Source: Flavobacterium phycosphaerae | Lineage (GTDB): Bacteria > Bacteroidota > Bacteroidia > Flavobacteriales > Flavobacteriaceae | Length of the DNA: 64,000 nucleotides | Direction: 5' to 3' | NCBI RefSeq assembly: GCF_010119235.1 | Contig: NZ_JAAATZ010000001.1 | Span: 2,448,501-2,512,500, forward strand | Shown: positions 32,560 to 41,881 of the stretch, one piece after another | How the letters are laid out: each line of letters opens with the position of its first letter | Position numbering within the stretch: the stretch's first letter is position 1 | The notes under the pieces: generated by a model | The model's database searches: none | The model's input: the letters and a program-made list of their open reading frames with translations, nothing else | Told to the model about the DNA's origin: nothing | Made by a program: the position numbers and the translations under genes

Positions 32560-33760
32560 AAAAAAGAAAGCCGTTCATCCAAGTGGAGGGTTTCAAAAAA
32601 GCCAGTTTTTTGAAAAAAATACTACCCGATGCATTATTCAGAATCGGAGTTGTTATTTTAAAAACAAGTATTGTTTTGAAATGGTTTGGGTGGAGATTTT
32701 TTTCAAAACCCGAAGGGCTTGAACTTGCTTTTTTGAATACCCGGAACTTACCTTTGCTCTCTTTTTTTATTTTTTATTTTGAATATCAATTCTAAATATT
32801 CTTGTTTAAAAGGATTTTATTTGAAGGAATGAGAGTTGAATCGGAAGATGGACGTCTTTGGAAAGGGTGTAAAATTTTGAGGGACGGATGAAAAATCCAA
32901 ATCCAATAATAAATATGCTTTTCATCCGGCACTGAAATTTTACACTCTTTCATTCTCCTTTTGATTTTTGAGGATGCCTAAACGTAATTAGGAATGGAGA
33001 ATTATGAATGTAGTTGTTGTGAAAATGGGAAGCATCTTCAAAAAACAATGAAAACTCTTGCCGAGTGCGACGGTGCAGTAGCGCGTGCAAGGGTATTATT
33101 TTTTATTTGCTTATTGGGATGACTGTGATTGCTTTTATGATAGCTGCTGCCAATGAATAGTGTTTAGTTTGCAGTGCTTAATATTGAAAAAAGCATGCTT
33201 GGTAACGTCGTGGCATCAGCTATCGTGAAAGCAATATATACTGTAGTTATTGGCAAATAAAAAATGATACTCTTGCTTGGTGTTTGGTTTTATGGGTGCC
33301 GAGTATTGTGTTCAGAATTCAGTTTGCAGTTTTCAGCAGTTTAGTTGTAAAGTATTCGGGAAGGCACTGATAAAAGCAATGAAAACACTACCGATTTAAA
33401 CGGTTAGTTGTTAAAGACAGTTAAGGTAAAAGTTAATAGAAATAGAGATAACCGGAGAATTTCTATTGAAAAGGTTAACGTTTTTAATGGCGGCGGTGAA
33501 GTGGTGGTTTTTTTAATAGCTGGGTGATGCGATGGGAGCTATTAAAAAAGTTGCCGCTGAACCGCTGCCTTGAGGGTTGGGTGCGCGGCTTTTTTACATA
33601 ATGTTGTTATAGTTCATGATTTGGTTTCTAAAGATGCAGGGAATTTCTTTATGAACTATAACGCCACATTATGTAAAGAAGCTTGGGAGAAAAAAATACC
33701 GGCGCAAGTCACGCAGTGTACGTGTTATTGCACCAATAACTGTGACGGTATTTTTTTTAG
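32560..33760 (+). ncRNA. Putative large structured RNA: a chain of long hairpins, about 1.2 kb
   Basis: No credible protein gene is present, but at least eight long imperfect inverted repeats follow one another: 32588-32742, 32861-32951, 32965-33045, 33087-33276 (two 66-nt arms), 33432-33479, 33489-33569 (33-nt arms), 33587-33683 and 33690-33758. Arms differ mainly at positions that give G-U pairs on the plus strand: by hand about 18 wobbles in five helices and no A-C equivalents, so the structure is a plus-strand RNA rather than DNA palindromes. The last hairpin ends in CGGTATTTTTTTT, a terminator. I saw no clear promoter; the 5' end is probably 32.46-32.58 kb. It fills most of the 1.4-kb gap between 32452 and 33873. 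Large RNAs such as GOLLD and ROOL are the nearest known analogues; identity unknown. Confidence 0.65.
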
Positions 33761-33813
33761 GAGCATTGGGAAGGAGTGGCAACTGGAATGCAAATCGCTA
33801 CTTTAACACTAAA

Positions 33814-33853
33814 CAAAAAAGGATGCTTGCAATTTAAAACAAACACCCTTTAC
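33814..33853 (-). terminator. Terminator of the leftward metal-resistance block
   Basis: Minus strand: AAAGGGTGTTTG..CAAGCATCCTTTTTT forms a 12-bp stem with two G-U pairs and a U run, 21 nt downstream of the ATPase stop at 33874. Confidence 0.75.
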
Positions 33854-33873
33854 TTATCGAATAATAACTAACT

Positions 33874-35898
33874 CTAAAACTTCATTCGCTGTATTCGAAC
33901 CGCATTTAGAATAGCCAACAAAGCTACACCTACATCTGCAAAAACAGCTTCCCACATTGTCGCTAATCCTCCTGCGCCTAGAACTAAAACAATTGCTTTT
34001 ACAATAAATGCTAAACCGATATTTTGCCAAACAATTTGTTTTGTCTTCTTTCCAATATTGATAGCTGTAAAGATTTTATAAGGTTGGTCGTTTTGAATTA
34101 CGATGTCAGCAGTTTCTATTGTGGCATCACTTCCTAAACCACCCATTGCAATTCCTGCATCAGCAAGAGCTACTACCGGGGCATCATTTACTCCATCACC
34201 GACAAAGGCAATTTTTAGGTTTTGCAATTTCAGTTCTTGTACTTTTTCTACTTTGTTTTCCGGTAATAAATCACCGTGTGCTAAGTCTATGTTTAGTTCT
34301 TTTGCAACAGCATTAACAACAGCCTGTTTGTCTCCCGAAAGCATTACGGTTTTGATGTTTACTTTATGTAAGCTTTCAATTGCCTGTTTTGCATCTTCTT
34401 TGATTTCATCGGCAATTAGAAAATAGCCGGAATACTTTTGATTGATGGCAATGACAATAATTGTAAAAGGAGTATTCTCGATTTCGGCATCGTAACTGAT
34501 ATTGTATTTTTTCATCAGTTTTACATTCCCTGCCAAGATTTGGTTTCCATCTACTTTGCCTTTTAGTCCATGTCCTGCAATTTCTTCTACATCAGTAACA
34601 CTTGCACCTTTTTCCATACCTTTTGCGTGTTCAATAATGGCTGTTCCGACCGGATGTGTTGATTTGGTTTCAAGTGCTGCAACCCATTTTACTAAATCAG
34701 CCTCTGAAACATTAATCGCTACTACTTTTTGCACTTTAAAAACACCTTTTGTAAGCGTTCCTGTTTTATCCATAACAACTACCTGAATAGATGCCATTAT
34801 ATCGAGAAAGCTTGAACCTTTGAATAAAATTCCGTTTTTGCTTGCTGCTCCAATTCCACCAAAATAACCTAAAGGAATACTTATAACTAAAGCACAAGGA
34901 CAGGAAATAACCAAGAAGACTAATGCTCTGTATAACCAATCTCTAAACACATAATTATCTACAAAAAGAAGAGGTAAAACACATATTGCAATTGCTAAAA
35001 ACACTACAATTGGTGTATAGATTTTGGCAAATTTTCTAATAAATAATTCTGTTGGTGCTTTTTTGGCTGTGGCTTCCTGCACCATTTCGAGGATTTTTGA
35101 AAGTTTACTATCGGTATAGGCAGTTGTTACCTCTACCTGAGCAACGGTGTTTAGGTTTATCATTCCTGCCAAAACGGTTTCTCCTTTGAGCTTACTATCG
35201 GGTTTACTTTCTCCTGTTAATGCGGCTGTGTTAAAAGTTGCATTGTCTGACAATAGTTTTCCATCTAACGCTAATTTTTCTCCTGGCTTTAATTGAATGA
35301 TTTCGCCAATAGTTATTTCAGAAGCTTTTTTGGAAATAGCAACATTTTGCTTTAAAATGGTTGCTTCATCAGGTCGCTGGTCTAACAATAATTTGATATT
35401 AGATTTTGCCCTTTGTACGGCTAATGTTTGAAATATTTCTCCAATGGCATAAAACAGCATTACGGCAACTCCTTCGGGAAATTGTCCGATAGAAAATGCT
35501 CCAATTGTGGCGATGCACATTAACAGAAATTCTGAAAATATTTCGCCTTTTCGGATGCTTTCAAAAGCTTCTTTTAAAACTGGAAAACCAACAGGAATAT
35601 AAGCCACAATATACCAACCAATTCGCACCCAACCTTTAAACCAAGTTTGCGTAAAATAGTTGTCGAAAGCAATTGCAACGAGCAATAAAGCAAAACTTAT
35701 AATTGCAGGTGTAAACATTTGCAACGTAGTTTGGTTTCCGCTCGAATGGTCATGGTCGTGTCCGTCTTCCTCTGAATGTTTATGCTCTTTGTGAGTAGTG
35801 CAACAACCGCTATCTTTATCCGTTTTCCTATTTATTTTCTCTTCGAGTGTGCAACAAAGCTGTTTGCCGTTTGCATCGTATTTGTGTTGGTGTGCCAT
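33874..35898 (-). CDS. Zn/Cd/Pb-exporting P1B-type ATPase
   Basis: A 674-residue metal pump of the ZntA/CadA type. The N-terminus lacks a CxxC HMA domain but is rich in His/Cys (HQHKYDANGKQLCC, GCCTTHKEHKHS, GHDHDHSSG), a flexible metal sponge. Core motifs: TGES in the actuator, SCPCALVISIP (CPC of transmembrane metal-site helix, typical of P1B-2), DKTGTLTKG with the phosphorylated aspartate, STHPVG (HP motif) and GDGVNDAPV. Length is normal for the class. It ends the leftward block and follows the CzcBA genes, 18 nt after the adaptor stop, so zinc/cadmium pumping is organised in one operon. Confidence 0.92.
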   Translation of the reverse strand: MAHQHKYDANGKQLCCTLEEKINRKTDKDSGCCTTHKEHKHSEEDGHDHDHSSGNQTTLQMFTPAIISFALLLVAIAFDNYFTQTWFKGWVRIGWYIVAYIPVGFPVLKEAFESIRKGEIFSEFLLMCIATIGAFSIGQFPEGVAVMLFYAIGEIFQTLAVQRAKSNIKLLLDQRPDEATILKQNVAISKKASEITIGEIIQLKPGEKLALDGKLLSDNATFNTAALTGESKPDSKLKGETVLAGMINLNTVAQVEVTTAYTDSKLSKILEMVQEATAKKAPTELFIRKFAKIYTPIVVFLAIAICVLPLLFVDNYVFRDWLYRALVFLVISCPCALVISIPLGYFGGIGAASKNGILFKGSSFLDIMASIQVVVMDKTGTLTKGVFKVQKVVAINVSEADLVKWVAALETKSTHPVGTAIIEHAKGMEKGASVTDVEEIAGHGLKGKVDGNQILAGNVKLMKKYNISYDAEIENTPFTIIVIAINQKYSGYFLIADEIKEDAKQAIESLHKVNIKTVMLSGDKQAVVNAVAKELNIDLAHGDLLPENKVEKVQELKLQNLKIAFVGDGVNDAPVVALADAGIAMGGLGSDATIETADIVIQNDQPYKIFTAINIGKKTKQIVWQNIGLAFIVKAIVLVLGAGGLATMWEAVFADVGVALLAILNAVRIQRMKF

Positions 35899-35916
35899 TT
35901 GATTTTCTTATTGGTT

Positions 35917-37071
35917 TTACTCTTCTTCTCCACTTCCTTTTGTCAACTCTGATAATAAATAATAAGCTCCTTTAATTACTACTTTGGCATCGGGTGCTAC
36001 TTTGTCTATGGCTTTTACTTCGGTGTAGCCCATATCAGTTGCTCCAGTAGTAATTTTAATTTGCTGAAATGTATTCTTGGCTGTTTCAATAAATATAAAA
36101 TGGTCTTCACCATTATTTACGATAGCTTCTGTTGGCAATGCAACGGCATTCGCATTATTGATTTTTACTCTTGCTTCTACATACATGCCCGGCAAAACCG
36201 TTTCGGTCATTTCGTTAATTTTTGCGTGAACCAATACTGCTTGTTCGTTAGGCTCAAACGCTTTATTTACAGCATAAATAGTTGCAGGATGCGTGTGTGC
36301 AATGTCATTGGCATCGCTGAACGTTATTTGTTGCCCAATCTTTATTTTGTGGATGTCTTTTTCAAAAACTTTCAAATCCAAATGTAAAAATCGGTTGTCA
36401 ATGATCTCAAAAAGTAAGGCGTTAGGTTCAGCATATTTTCCCATACTCAAATTGATATGTTGAATGTAACCGCTTATAGGAGCCGAAATAGCTATGCTTG
36501 AAGCAATATTTTTTGAAGAAAGATTATTGACGTTAATACCCAATTGCATCAATTTAGATTTAAAAATTTCTCTTTTGGCTTGGGCAATCTGCAATTCCCG
36601 CTGTGCCTGTTGATAGGTTTTACCTGCATTGATATTATCATCCCTTAATTCTTTTTGGCGTTGGTATTCCTTTTCCAAATAAGAAAGATTGGCATTGTTC
36701 TCTAAATAATCTTGTTGCAATTGTAAAACTTCAGTATTTACAATGGTAGCTAATGTTTTTCCTGCCTTTACAAATTCGCCCTCTTGAACGTAAATATTTT
36801 TTACAATTCCACCGCTCAAAATACTTACTTGCGCCTGATATTGTGGAGGCAAAGAAAGTTTTCCATTGATTTTTAAGGAAGAGGTTAGATTCTTGTTTTC
36901 AAAACTACCTAACTCTAAACCGATAGCTTTTATTTGAGCATCTGTAAAGTGAACGGTAGTTTGGCTTTTTGATTCGGGAGCTGCTTCTTCTTTTTTAGCT
37001 TCTTCGGAACTGTTCTTGCACGAACTAAAGGTCAGTATAGCAATAAGTGCGATGATTATATTATATTTCAT
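35917..37071 (-). CDS. CzcB-type RND efflux adaptor
   Basis: A 384-residue periplasmic adaptor with a lipobox (ILTFSSCKN), a lipoyl half-motif IVKNIYVQEGEFVKAGKTLA, a coiled-coil hairpin (QQDYLENNANLSYLEKEYQR, QQAQRELQIAQAKREIFKSK) and the second lipoyl half ISAPISGYIQHINLSMGKYA, then beta-barrel and membrane-proximal domains. It links the CzcA-type pump, encoded 11 nt upstream, to the outer membrane. Specific metal: Zn, Co or Cd by context with the P-type ATPase. Confidence 0.9.
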   Translation of the reverse strand: MKYNIIIALIAILTFSSCKNSSEEAKKEEAAPESKSQTTVHFTDAQIKAIGLELGSFENKNLTSSLKINGKLSLPPQYQAQVSILSGGIVKNIYVQEGEFVKAGKTLATIVNTEVLQLQQDYLENNANLSYLEKEYQRQKELRDDNINAGKTYQQAQRELQIAQAKREIFKSKLMQLGINVNNLSSKNIASSIAISAPISGYIQHINLSMGKYAEPNALLFEIIDNRFLHLDLKVFEKDIHKIKIGQQITFSDANDIAHTHPATIYAVNKAFEPNEQAVLVHAKINEMTETVLPGMYVEARVKINNANAVALPTEAIVNNGEDHFIFIETAKNTFQQIKITTGATDMGYTEVKAIDKVAPDAKVVIKGAYYLLSELTKGSGEEE

Positions 37072-37082
37072 AGTGATGAATT

Positions 37083-40000
37083 TTATTTGTTTATTAAATA
37101 CTGAATATTGATGACTGTTTGATTGTAATTGTTCAATACCGTTAGATAATCCGTTTTTATTTTATTGGCATCTTTTAGGTTCTGGGCATATTCAATATAT
37201 CCTATGTCACCAGATTTGTATAGCCGTTGTGCGGAAGTTATTATACTTTCTGCCATTGGCAAACCCTCTGCTTTGTAGTAATTGAGTTGTTCCAAATATT
37301 GTTTTTGCTGTTCAAATTGCTGCAAATAGATTGTTTCTAATTCTTGTTGTGATTTTTCCAATTCCTTTTTTGCAATCTGTGTTTCAATTTCAGCGGCTTG
37401 ACTTCTTGCCTTAATACCGTTTCGGAACAAAGGAATATTGATACCGACACTACCGTAATAGAAAGGCTTTTCTTTGTCTAAACTTTGTCCGTTAAAGCCC
37501 AAATTAAAAGAGGGGATGGCTTTTGCCTTTTCTGCTTTTACAACTAATTCTCTTGCAATAATCTGTTGTTGCAAATACTTTAAAATAGGGTGGTCTTTCA
37601 CTAATGTGCTATCGGTTAAACTGATTTCGGGCAATGCTTCATACTTTGATGGAGCTGTGTAGTTTTCATTGCTTTTTGTCCATTTTTGAAGTTCAGCTAA
37701 ATAATAAACCACTTGCGTATTGGCTTGTGCCAATTGATTTTTCAATTCTTTGCGCTGTAATGAAGCACTGATTTTCTCTAATCTGTTACTTTCGCCAACT
37801 TGAAACTTTTTATCAGCATACTTTTCATAGTCGGCAAAAACTTTATCGGTTTCAACCAGTAAATTGTATTGTTGCCAACTGTAAAGCCAATTGTAATAAG
37901 CATTGGAAACGTTTTTAATCAATTCGTTTTTGGTAACTTCTTCAAACGATTTGGCTACGGTTACATTCTGATTTAACAGTTTCCTATTCGCACTATTAGT
38001 TACTCTGAAGCCTTGTGCTACCCCAACATTGTAATCAAAAAGTTTGCTGTTCATTTGACCCAAATTACTATTGATATTGAAAGGATCTAAAACAGTAGCT
38101 GTTTTGGTTAAAGCTTGTTGTTGCTTGGTTTGCAAAGATGCCTGCTGAATAGTTGGATAATTTTTAATAGCCAATTGCAAAGCGTCATTTAACTGTAAAG
38201 GATTGGTCTGTGCCTTTGCTGTATAGGATAAACTGCTCATTAAAAACAATACAATAACAGTAATTACAGGATTTATTTTTTTAGTTTTTTTGGGCGTCAT
38301 CACTAAATAATATAAAACAGGTAAAACAAATAAAGTCAAAAGTGTAGAAGTCAATAAACCGCCTATTACAACTGTTGCTAAAGGTTTTTGTACTTCTGCG
38401 CCTGCGCTAGTTGATAATGCCATCGGTAAAAACCCTAATGAGGCTACCGTTGCCGTTGCTAAAATAGGTCTTAACCTTGCAGCACTTCCTTTGTAGATTC
38501 GTTTTAATAAATCATCTTCTCCCTCGTCTTTCAGACTGTTGTAATAACTGATTAATACAATACCGTTGAGTACCGCAACCCCAAATAATGCAATAAATCC
38601 AACTCCTGCGGAAATACTGAAATTCATTCCACGAACCCATAAAGCCAATATACCACCAATAGCCGCCAACGGAATAGCCGAAAAGATAATAGTAGCTTCT
38701 TTGATGGATTTGAATGTAATAAACAGCAAAAAGAAAATCAGCAATAATGCCACAGGAACAGCCAATTGCAATCGCCCTTTTGCTTCCTGTAAGTTTTGAA
38801 ATTGGCCACCGTAAGTAATAAAATAACCTTCAGGAAGTTTTAGTTTAGCATCTAACTTTTTTTGAATGTCTAAAACCACACTTTCCACATCACGCCCTCT
38901 AACATTGGCTTCAATCACAATTCTGCGTTGCGCATCTTCACGGCTTATTTGGGATGGCGAAGTTTTAAATGTTACTTCGGCTACTTCGTTTAATGGTATT
39001 TGATTACCCTTTGGAGTAGGAATCAATAAACTTTTAAGAGCATCGATATCCGTATTCTGATTTTTTGGAATCCGAACTACCAAATCAAATTTTCTTTCTC
39101 CCTCATAAACAACTCCGGTAGTTCCACCTGCATAAGCAGTATTTATAATTCGGTTTACGTTGGCAATGTTCAAACCATACTGTGCAATCTTATTTCGATT
39201 ATAATTTACTACTAAATTGGGCATCCCAGTTACTTGCTCTACTTTAATATCGGCTAAACCATCAATTGATTTTAAAAGCGGAACTGCTTTATTGGCTTCA
39301 GAAAAAAGACGGTCTAAATTATCTCCGAATATCTTAATGGCAATATCCGATTTAACACCCGCAATCAACTCATTAAAACGCATTTGAATTGGTTGCTCAA
39401 AAGACAAATTACACCCCGGAATGGCACTCAATTTTTCATTCATCTTTTCAGCTAAATCTTCTTTATTGTGTGCTGTTGTCCATTCTTTTTTATCCTTTAA
39501 AACAATTATTATATCGCCACTTTCTATAGGCATTGGATCGGTTGGAATTTCGCTACTACCAATTTTGCTTACTACTTCTTTTACTTCCGGAAATTGTTTT
39601 AATAAATTTTCTAATTGTGTACTAACTTCTATTGTTTGGGGTAAACTACTACCTTGTCTAATCCTTAAATTCATTGCGAAATCACCCTCGTCTAATTCGG
39701 GAATAAATTCGCCACCTAAAGAATTGAATATAAATAACGATGCAATGAATAGAAATATGGCACTTCCAACTACCATTAATCTTCTTTCTAAAGCTTTTAC
39801 TAGAATCGGTTGATACCAGTTGTTTAGTTTATTCATGAACCTATCGGTAAAATTAGGTTTGTCGTGTATTTTTTTACTTAAAAAAAGACTACTTGCCCAA
39901 GGCACATAAGTAAGAGAAAGTATTAATGCTCCCAATATGGCAAAACTTACTGTTTGCGCCATTGGCATAAACATTTTTCCCTCAACGCCACTCAACACAA

Positions 40001-41387
40001 ATAATGGAATGTAAACTATTAGAATTATGATTTGTCCAAATATGGCACTATTCATGATTTTTGAAGAATTGCTGATTACTTCCTTATCCATTTGCTTTTG
40101 GGACAGCATATTGTTTTTATAATTCTTGGAGAAAATGTGCAACGTGGCTTCGACAATAATAACTGCACCATCCACTATAAGTCCAAAATCTAAAGCACCC
40201 ATGCTCATTAGATTGGCACTTAATCCGAACATATTCATAATGATTATAGCAAATAACATCGCTAAAGGAATTACTGAAGCCACGATTAACCCGGCTCGTA
40301 AACTTCCTAAAAACAACACCAAAACAAGGATTACAATTAATGCTCCTTCCAATAGATTTGTACTAACCGTGTGAACCGTTCGGTCTATTAGTTTTGTTCT
40401 GTCTACAAAAACATCAATTTTTACTCCTTTTGGCAATGATTTCTCGATTGATTTTATTCTGTCTTTTACTCGTTCAATAACTCGTACTGCGTTTTCTCCT
40501 TTTTGCATCAAGACCACACCACCAACAGTTTCTCCGCTTGCGTTTCTTGTCATAGCACCATAACGAGGTGCTGAACCAAATTTTACTTCGGCAATATCTT
40601 TTATCAGGATAGGAACACCAGTATTGTTTTTTACTACAATGTTATTGATGTCTTCCAAGTTTTGAATTAGTCCTTCTCCTCTTATAAAGTAGATGTTCGG
40701 ACCTTTATCAATATAACTTCCACCTGTATTTTCATTGTTGTTTTGCAGCGCATCAAAAACATCTATTAGCGTTAGATTATTGGCAGCTAATCGCTCTGGT
40801 TTTACCGATACTTCGTATTGTTTTAGTTTACCTCCAAAACTACTTACATCAACCACGCCAACAGTTCCTAATAACTGACGGCGTACAATCCAATCCTGAA
40901 TAGTTCTTAATTCGGATAGATTATATTTTTTTTCATATCCTTTTTGTGGCACTAACACATATTGAAAAATTTCACCAAGCCCTGTGGTTGGTGGTAATAA
41001 TTCGGGAGAGCCATATTGTTTTGGTATGCTTTCTGTGGCTGTTTTTATTTTTTCGTCAACACGCTGACGAGCTATGTTTACAGGCACGTTGTCCTTGAAG
41101 ACAATTGTTATTACCGATAATCCGGAACGGCTTGTACTTCGCAATTCTACCATTTCCTGCAATGATTTGAATTCCGTTTCTAATGGATAGGTAATAAATT
41201 GTTCTACTTCCTGAGTAGCTAAATTTGGGGAATTTGTAATTACCTGGACTTGATTGTTGGTTACATCAGGTAGTGCATCTACGCTCAATTGTGTAAATGA
41301 GTAGATTCCAAACGAAACAAAAATAGCAAGTAAAACCCCTGTAATCAGTTTGTTGTTTACTGAAAAGTTTATGATTTTATTTATCAT
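37083..41387 (-). CDS. CzcA-type heavy-metal RND pump fused to a C-terminal CzcC/TolC-like domain
   Basis: A 1434-residue fusion. Residues 1 to about 1035 are a complete heavy-metal RND permease (SFTQLSVDALPDVTNNQVQV near the start; TM4 with GALDFGLIVDGAVIIVE, the CzcA-type D..D motif; second repeat GVAVLNGIVLISYYNSL). After the last TM helix and TPKKTKK comes a signal-peptide-like stretch (PVITVIVLFLMSSLSYTAKA, then Q) and then about 375 residues of outer-membrane-factor helices (LNDALQLAIKNYPTIQQASL, RQQ-rich coils to the end). The internal export signal would move the C-terminal part to the periplasm. This arrangement is known in Bacteroidota. Forms an operon with the CzcB-type adaptor and P-type ATPase downstream. 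Confidence 0.93.
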   Translation of the reverse strand: MINKIINFSVNNKLITGVLLAIFVSFGIYSFTQLSVDALPDVTNNQVQVITNSPNLATQEVEQFITYPLETEFKSLQEMVELRSTSRSGLSVITIVFKDNVPVNIARQRVDEKIKTATESIPKQYGSPELLPPTTGLGEIFQYVLVPQKGYEKKYNLSELRTIQDWIVRRQLLGTVGVVDVSSFGGKLKQYEVSVKPERLAANNLTLIDVFDALQNNNENTGGSYIDKGPNIYFIRGEGLIQNLEDINNIVVKNNTGVPILIKDIAEVKFGSAPRYGAMTRNASGETVGGVVLMQKGENAVRVIERVKDRIKSIEKSLPKGVKIDVFVDRTKLIDRTVHTVSTNLLEGALIVILVLVLFLGSLRAGLIVASVIPLAMLFAIIIMNMFGLSANLMSMGALDFGLIVDGAVIIVEATLHIFSKNYKNNMLSQKQMDKEVISNSSKIMNSAIFGQIIILIVYIPLFVLSGVEGKMFMPMAQTVSFAILGALILSLTYVPWASSLFLSKKIHDKPNFTDRFMNKLNNWYQPILVKALERRLMVVGSAIFLFIASLFIFNSLGGEFIPELDEGDFAMNLRIRQGSSLPQTIEVSTQLENLLKQFPEVKEVVSKIGSSEIPTDPMPIESGDIIIVLKDKKEWTTAHNKEDLAEKMNEKLSAIPGCNLSFEQPIQMRFNELIAGVKSDIAIKIFGDNLDRLFSEANKAVPLLKSIDGLADIKVEQVTGMPNLVVNYNRNKIAQYGLNIANVNRIINTAYAGGTTGVVYEGERKFDLVVRIPKNQNTDIDALKSLLIPTPKGNQIPLNEVAEVTFKTSPSQISREDAQRRIVIEANVRGRDVESVVLDIQKKLDAKLKLPEGYFITYGGQFQNLQEAKGRLQLAVPVALLLIFFLLFITFKSIKEATIIFSAIPLAAIGGILALWVRGMNFSISAGVGFIALFGVAVLNGIVLISYYNSLKDEGEDDLLKRIYKGSAARLRPILATATVASLGFLPMALSTSAGAEVQKPLATVVIGGLLTSTLLTLFVLPVLYYLVMTPKKTKKINPVITVIVLFLMSSLSYTAKAQTNPLQLNDALQLAIKNYPTIQQASLQTKQQQALTKTATVLDPFNINSNLGQMNSKLFDYNVGVAQGFRVTNSANRKLLNQNVTVAKSFEEVTKNELIKNVSNAYYNWLYSWQQYNLLVETDKVFADYEKYADKKFQVGESNRLEKISASLQRKELKNQLAQANTQVVYYLAELQKWTKSNENYTAPSKYEALPEISLTDSTLVKDHPILKYLQQQIIARELVVKAEKAKAIPSFNLGFNGQSLDKEKPFYYGSVGINIPLFRNGIKARSQAAEIETQIAKKELEKSQQELETIYLQQFEQQKQYLEQLNYYKAEGLPMAESIITSAQRLYKSGDIGYIEYAQNLKDANKIKTDYLTVLNNYNQTVINIQYLINK

Positions 41388-41460
41388 TGTTATAGTATAA
41401 TGAATGAGTAATTAGGCACGAATGCCCATTAAATACTGTGGAAAGCCCACAACTCTATGA

Positions 41461-41476
41461 CCCGAAATTACTCGGG
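41461..41476 (-). terminator. Short hairpin upstream of the CzcA fusion
   Basis: CCCGA-AATTA-CTCGGG-type hairpin, between the DUF6660 gene and the CzcA fusion. It lacks a T run on the minus strand, so it may be an attenuator or just part of the leader. Confidence 0.35.
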
Positions 41477-41481
41477 CTTCA

Positions 41482-41796
41482 TTATGCTATTTGAGGCGGT
41501 TGCCAAATACTTCCGAAGAAATTGGAAGCAAAAACGGATTTGTATTCAGGTACTTTTTTATCAATACTAGTCTTAATTGAAATCAGGCTATATGAGTATG
41601 TAATGTTTAGTGAAAACCCTTGGCAGCCACAGCAACTGCAAACACACATAGGAGAACACACATCATTATCGTGGTGTGGTGCAGATTGGTTGCCTATCTC
41701 TACTTTTTTGGATGTTAAAAACGCCTCTCCATCTGCACAAGGCATACAGGAAAGTCCAATTAAATAGAATGATAATATGAGTGTTAGTATTTTCAC
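41482..41796 (-). CDS. DUF6660-type small exported protein
   Basis: A 104-residue protein with an N-terminal signal sequence (MKILTLILSFYLIGLSCMPC) and a cysteine/histidine-rich middle (APHHDNDVCSPMCVCSCCGC), ending SNFFGSIWQPPQIA. This is the layout of DUF6660, a short Bacteroidota family found in front of heavy-metal efflux genes. The CxxxCxCxCCxC and HH residues suggest periplasmic metal binding. It precedes the CzcA gene (94 bp) and may share its promoter. Function is inferred from residues and position. Confidence 0.75.
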   Translation of the reverse strand: MKILTLILSFYLIGLSCMPCADGEAFLTSKKVEIGNQSAPHHDNDVCSPMCVCSCCGCQGFSLNITYSYSLISIKTSIDKKVPEYKSVFASNFFGSIWQPPQIA

Positions 41797-41824
41797 GAGT
41801 GTAAAAGTAGTATTTTTTTAATAA

Positions 41825-41862
41825 CAAAAAGGCAAACAGCCTATTTTGCTATTTGCCTGTTG
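41825..41862 (-). terminator. Terminator after the Met-rich copper protein
   Basis: Minus strand: GGCAAATAGC-AAAATA-GGCTGTTTGCC followed by TTTTTGTTATT, 20 nt after the stop at 41882. It separates the copper block from the zinc block. Confidence 0.75.
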
Positions 41863-41881
41863 CTGTTAGATGTACTTTAAT

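Noticed and set aside
32490..32795. Rightward ORF of 101 codons
   Set aside because: It runs through the first long hairpin, has poly-Lys and poly-Phe stretches from A/T runs, no homology-like pattern and no ribosome-binding context. The RNA structure explains the sequence better.
33065..33069. GTGCG as a group II intron 5' end
   Set aside because: No domain V hairpin or AY 3' end was found downstream, and no reverse transcriptase is present. The pentamer alone is meaningless.
33587..33683. Integron attC site
   Set aside because: The folded shape is similar, but the conserved R boxes (RYYYAAC/GTTRRRY) are not in place and no integron integrase is visible.
33570..33806. Rightward ORF of 78 codons
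   Set aside because: Crosses the last two hairpins and the terminator-like stem; composition is that of structured non-coding DNA.
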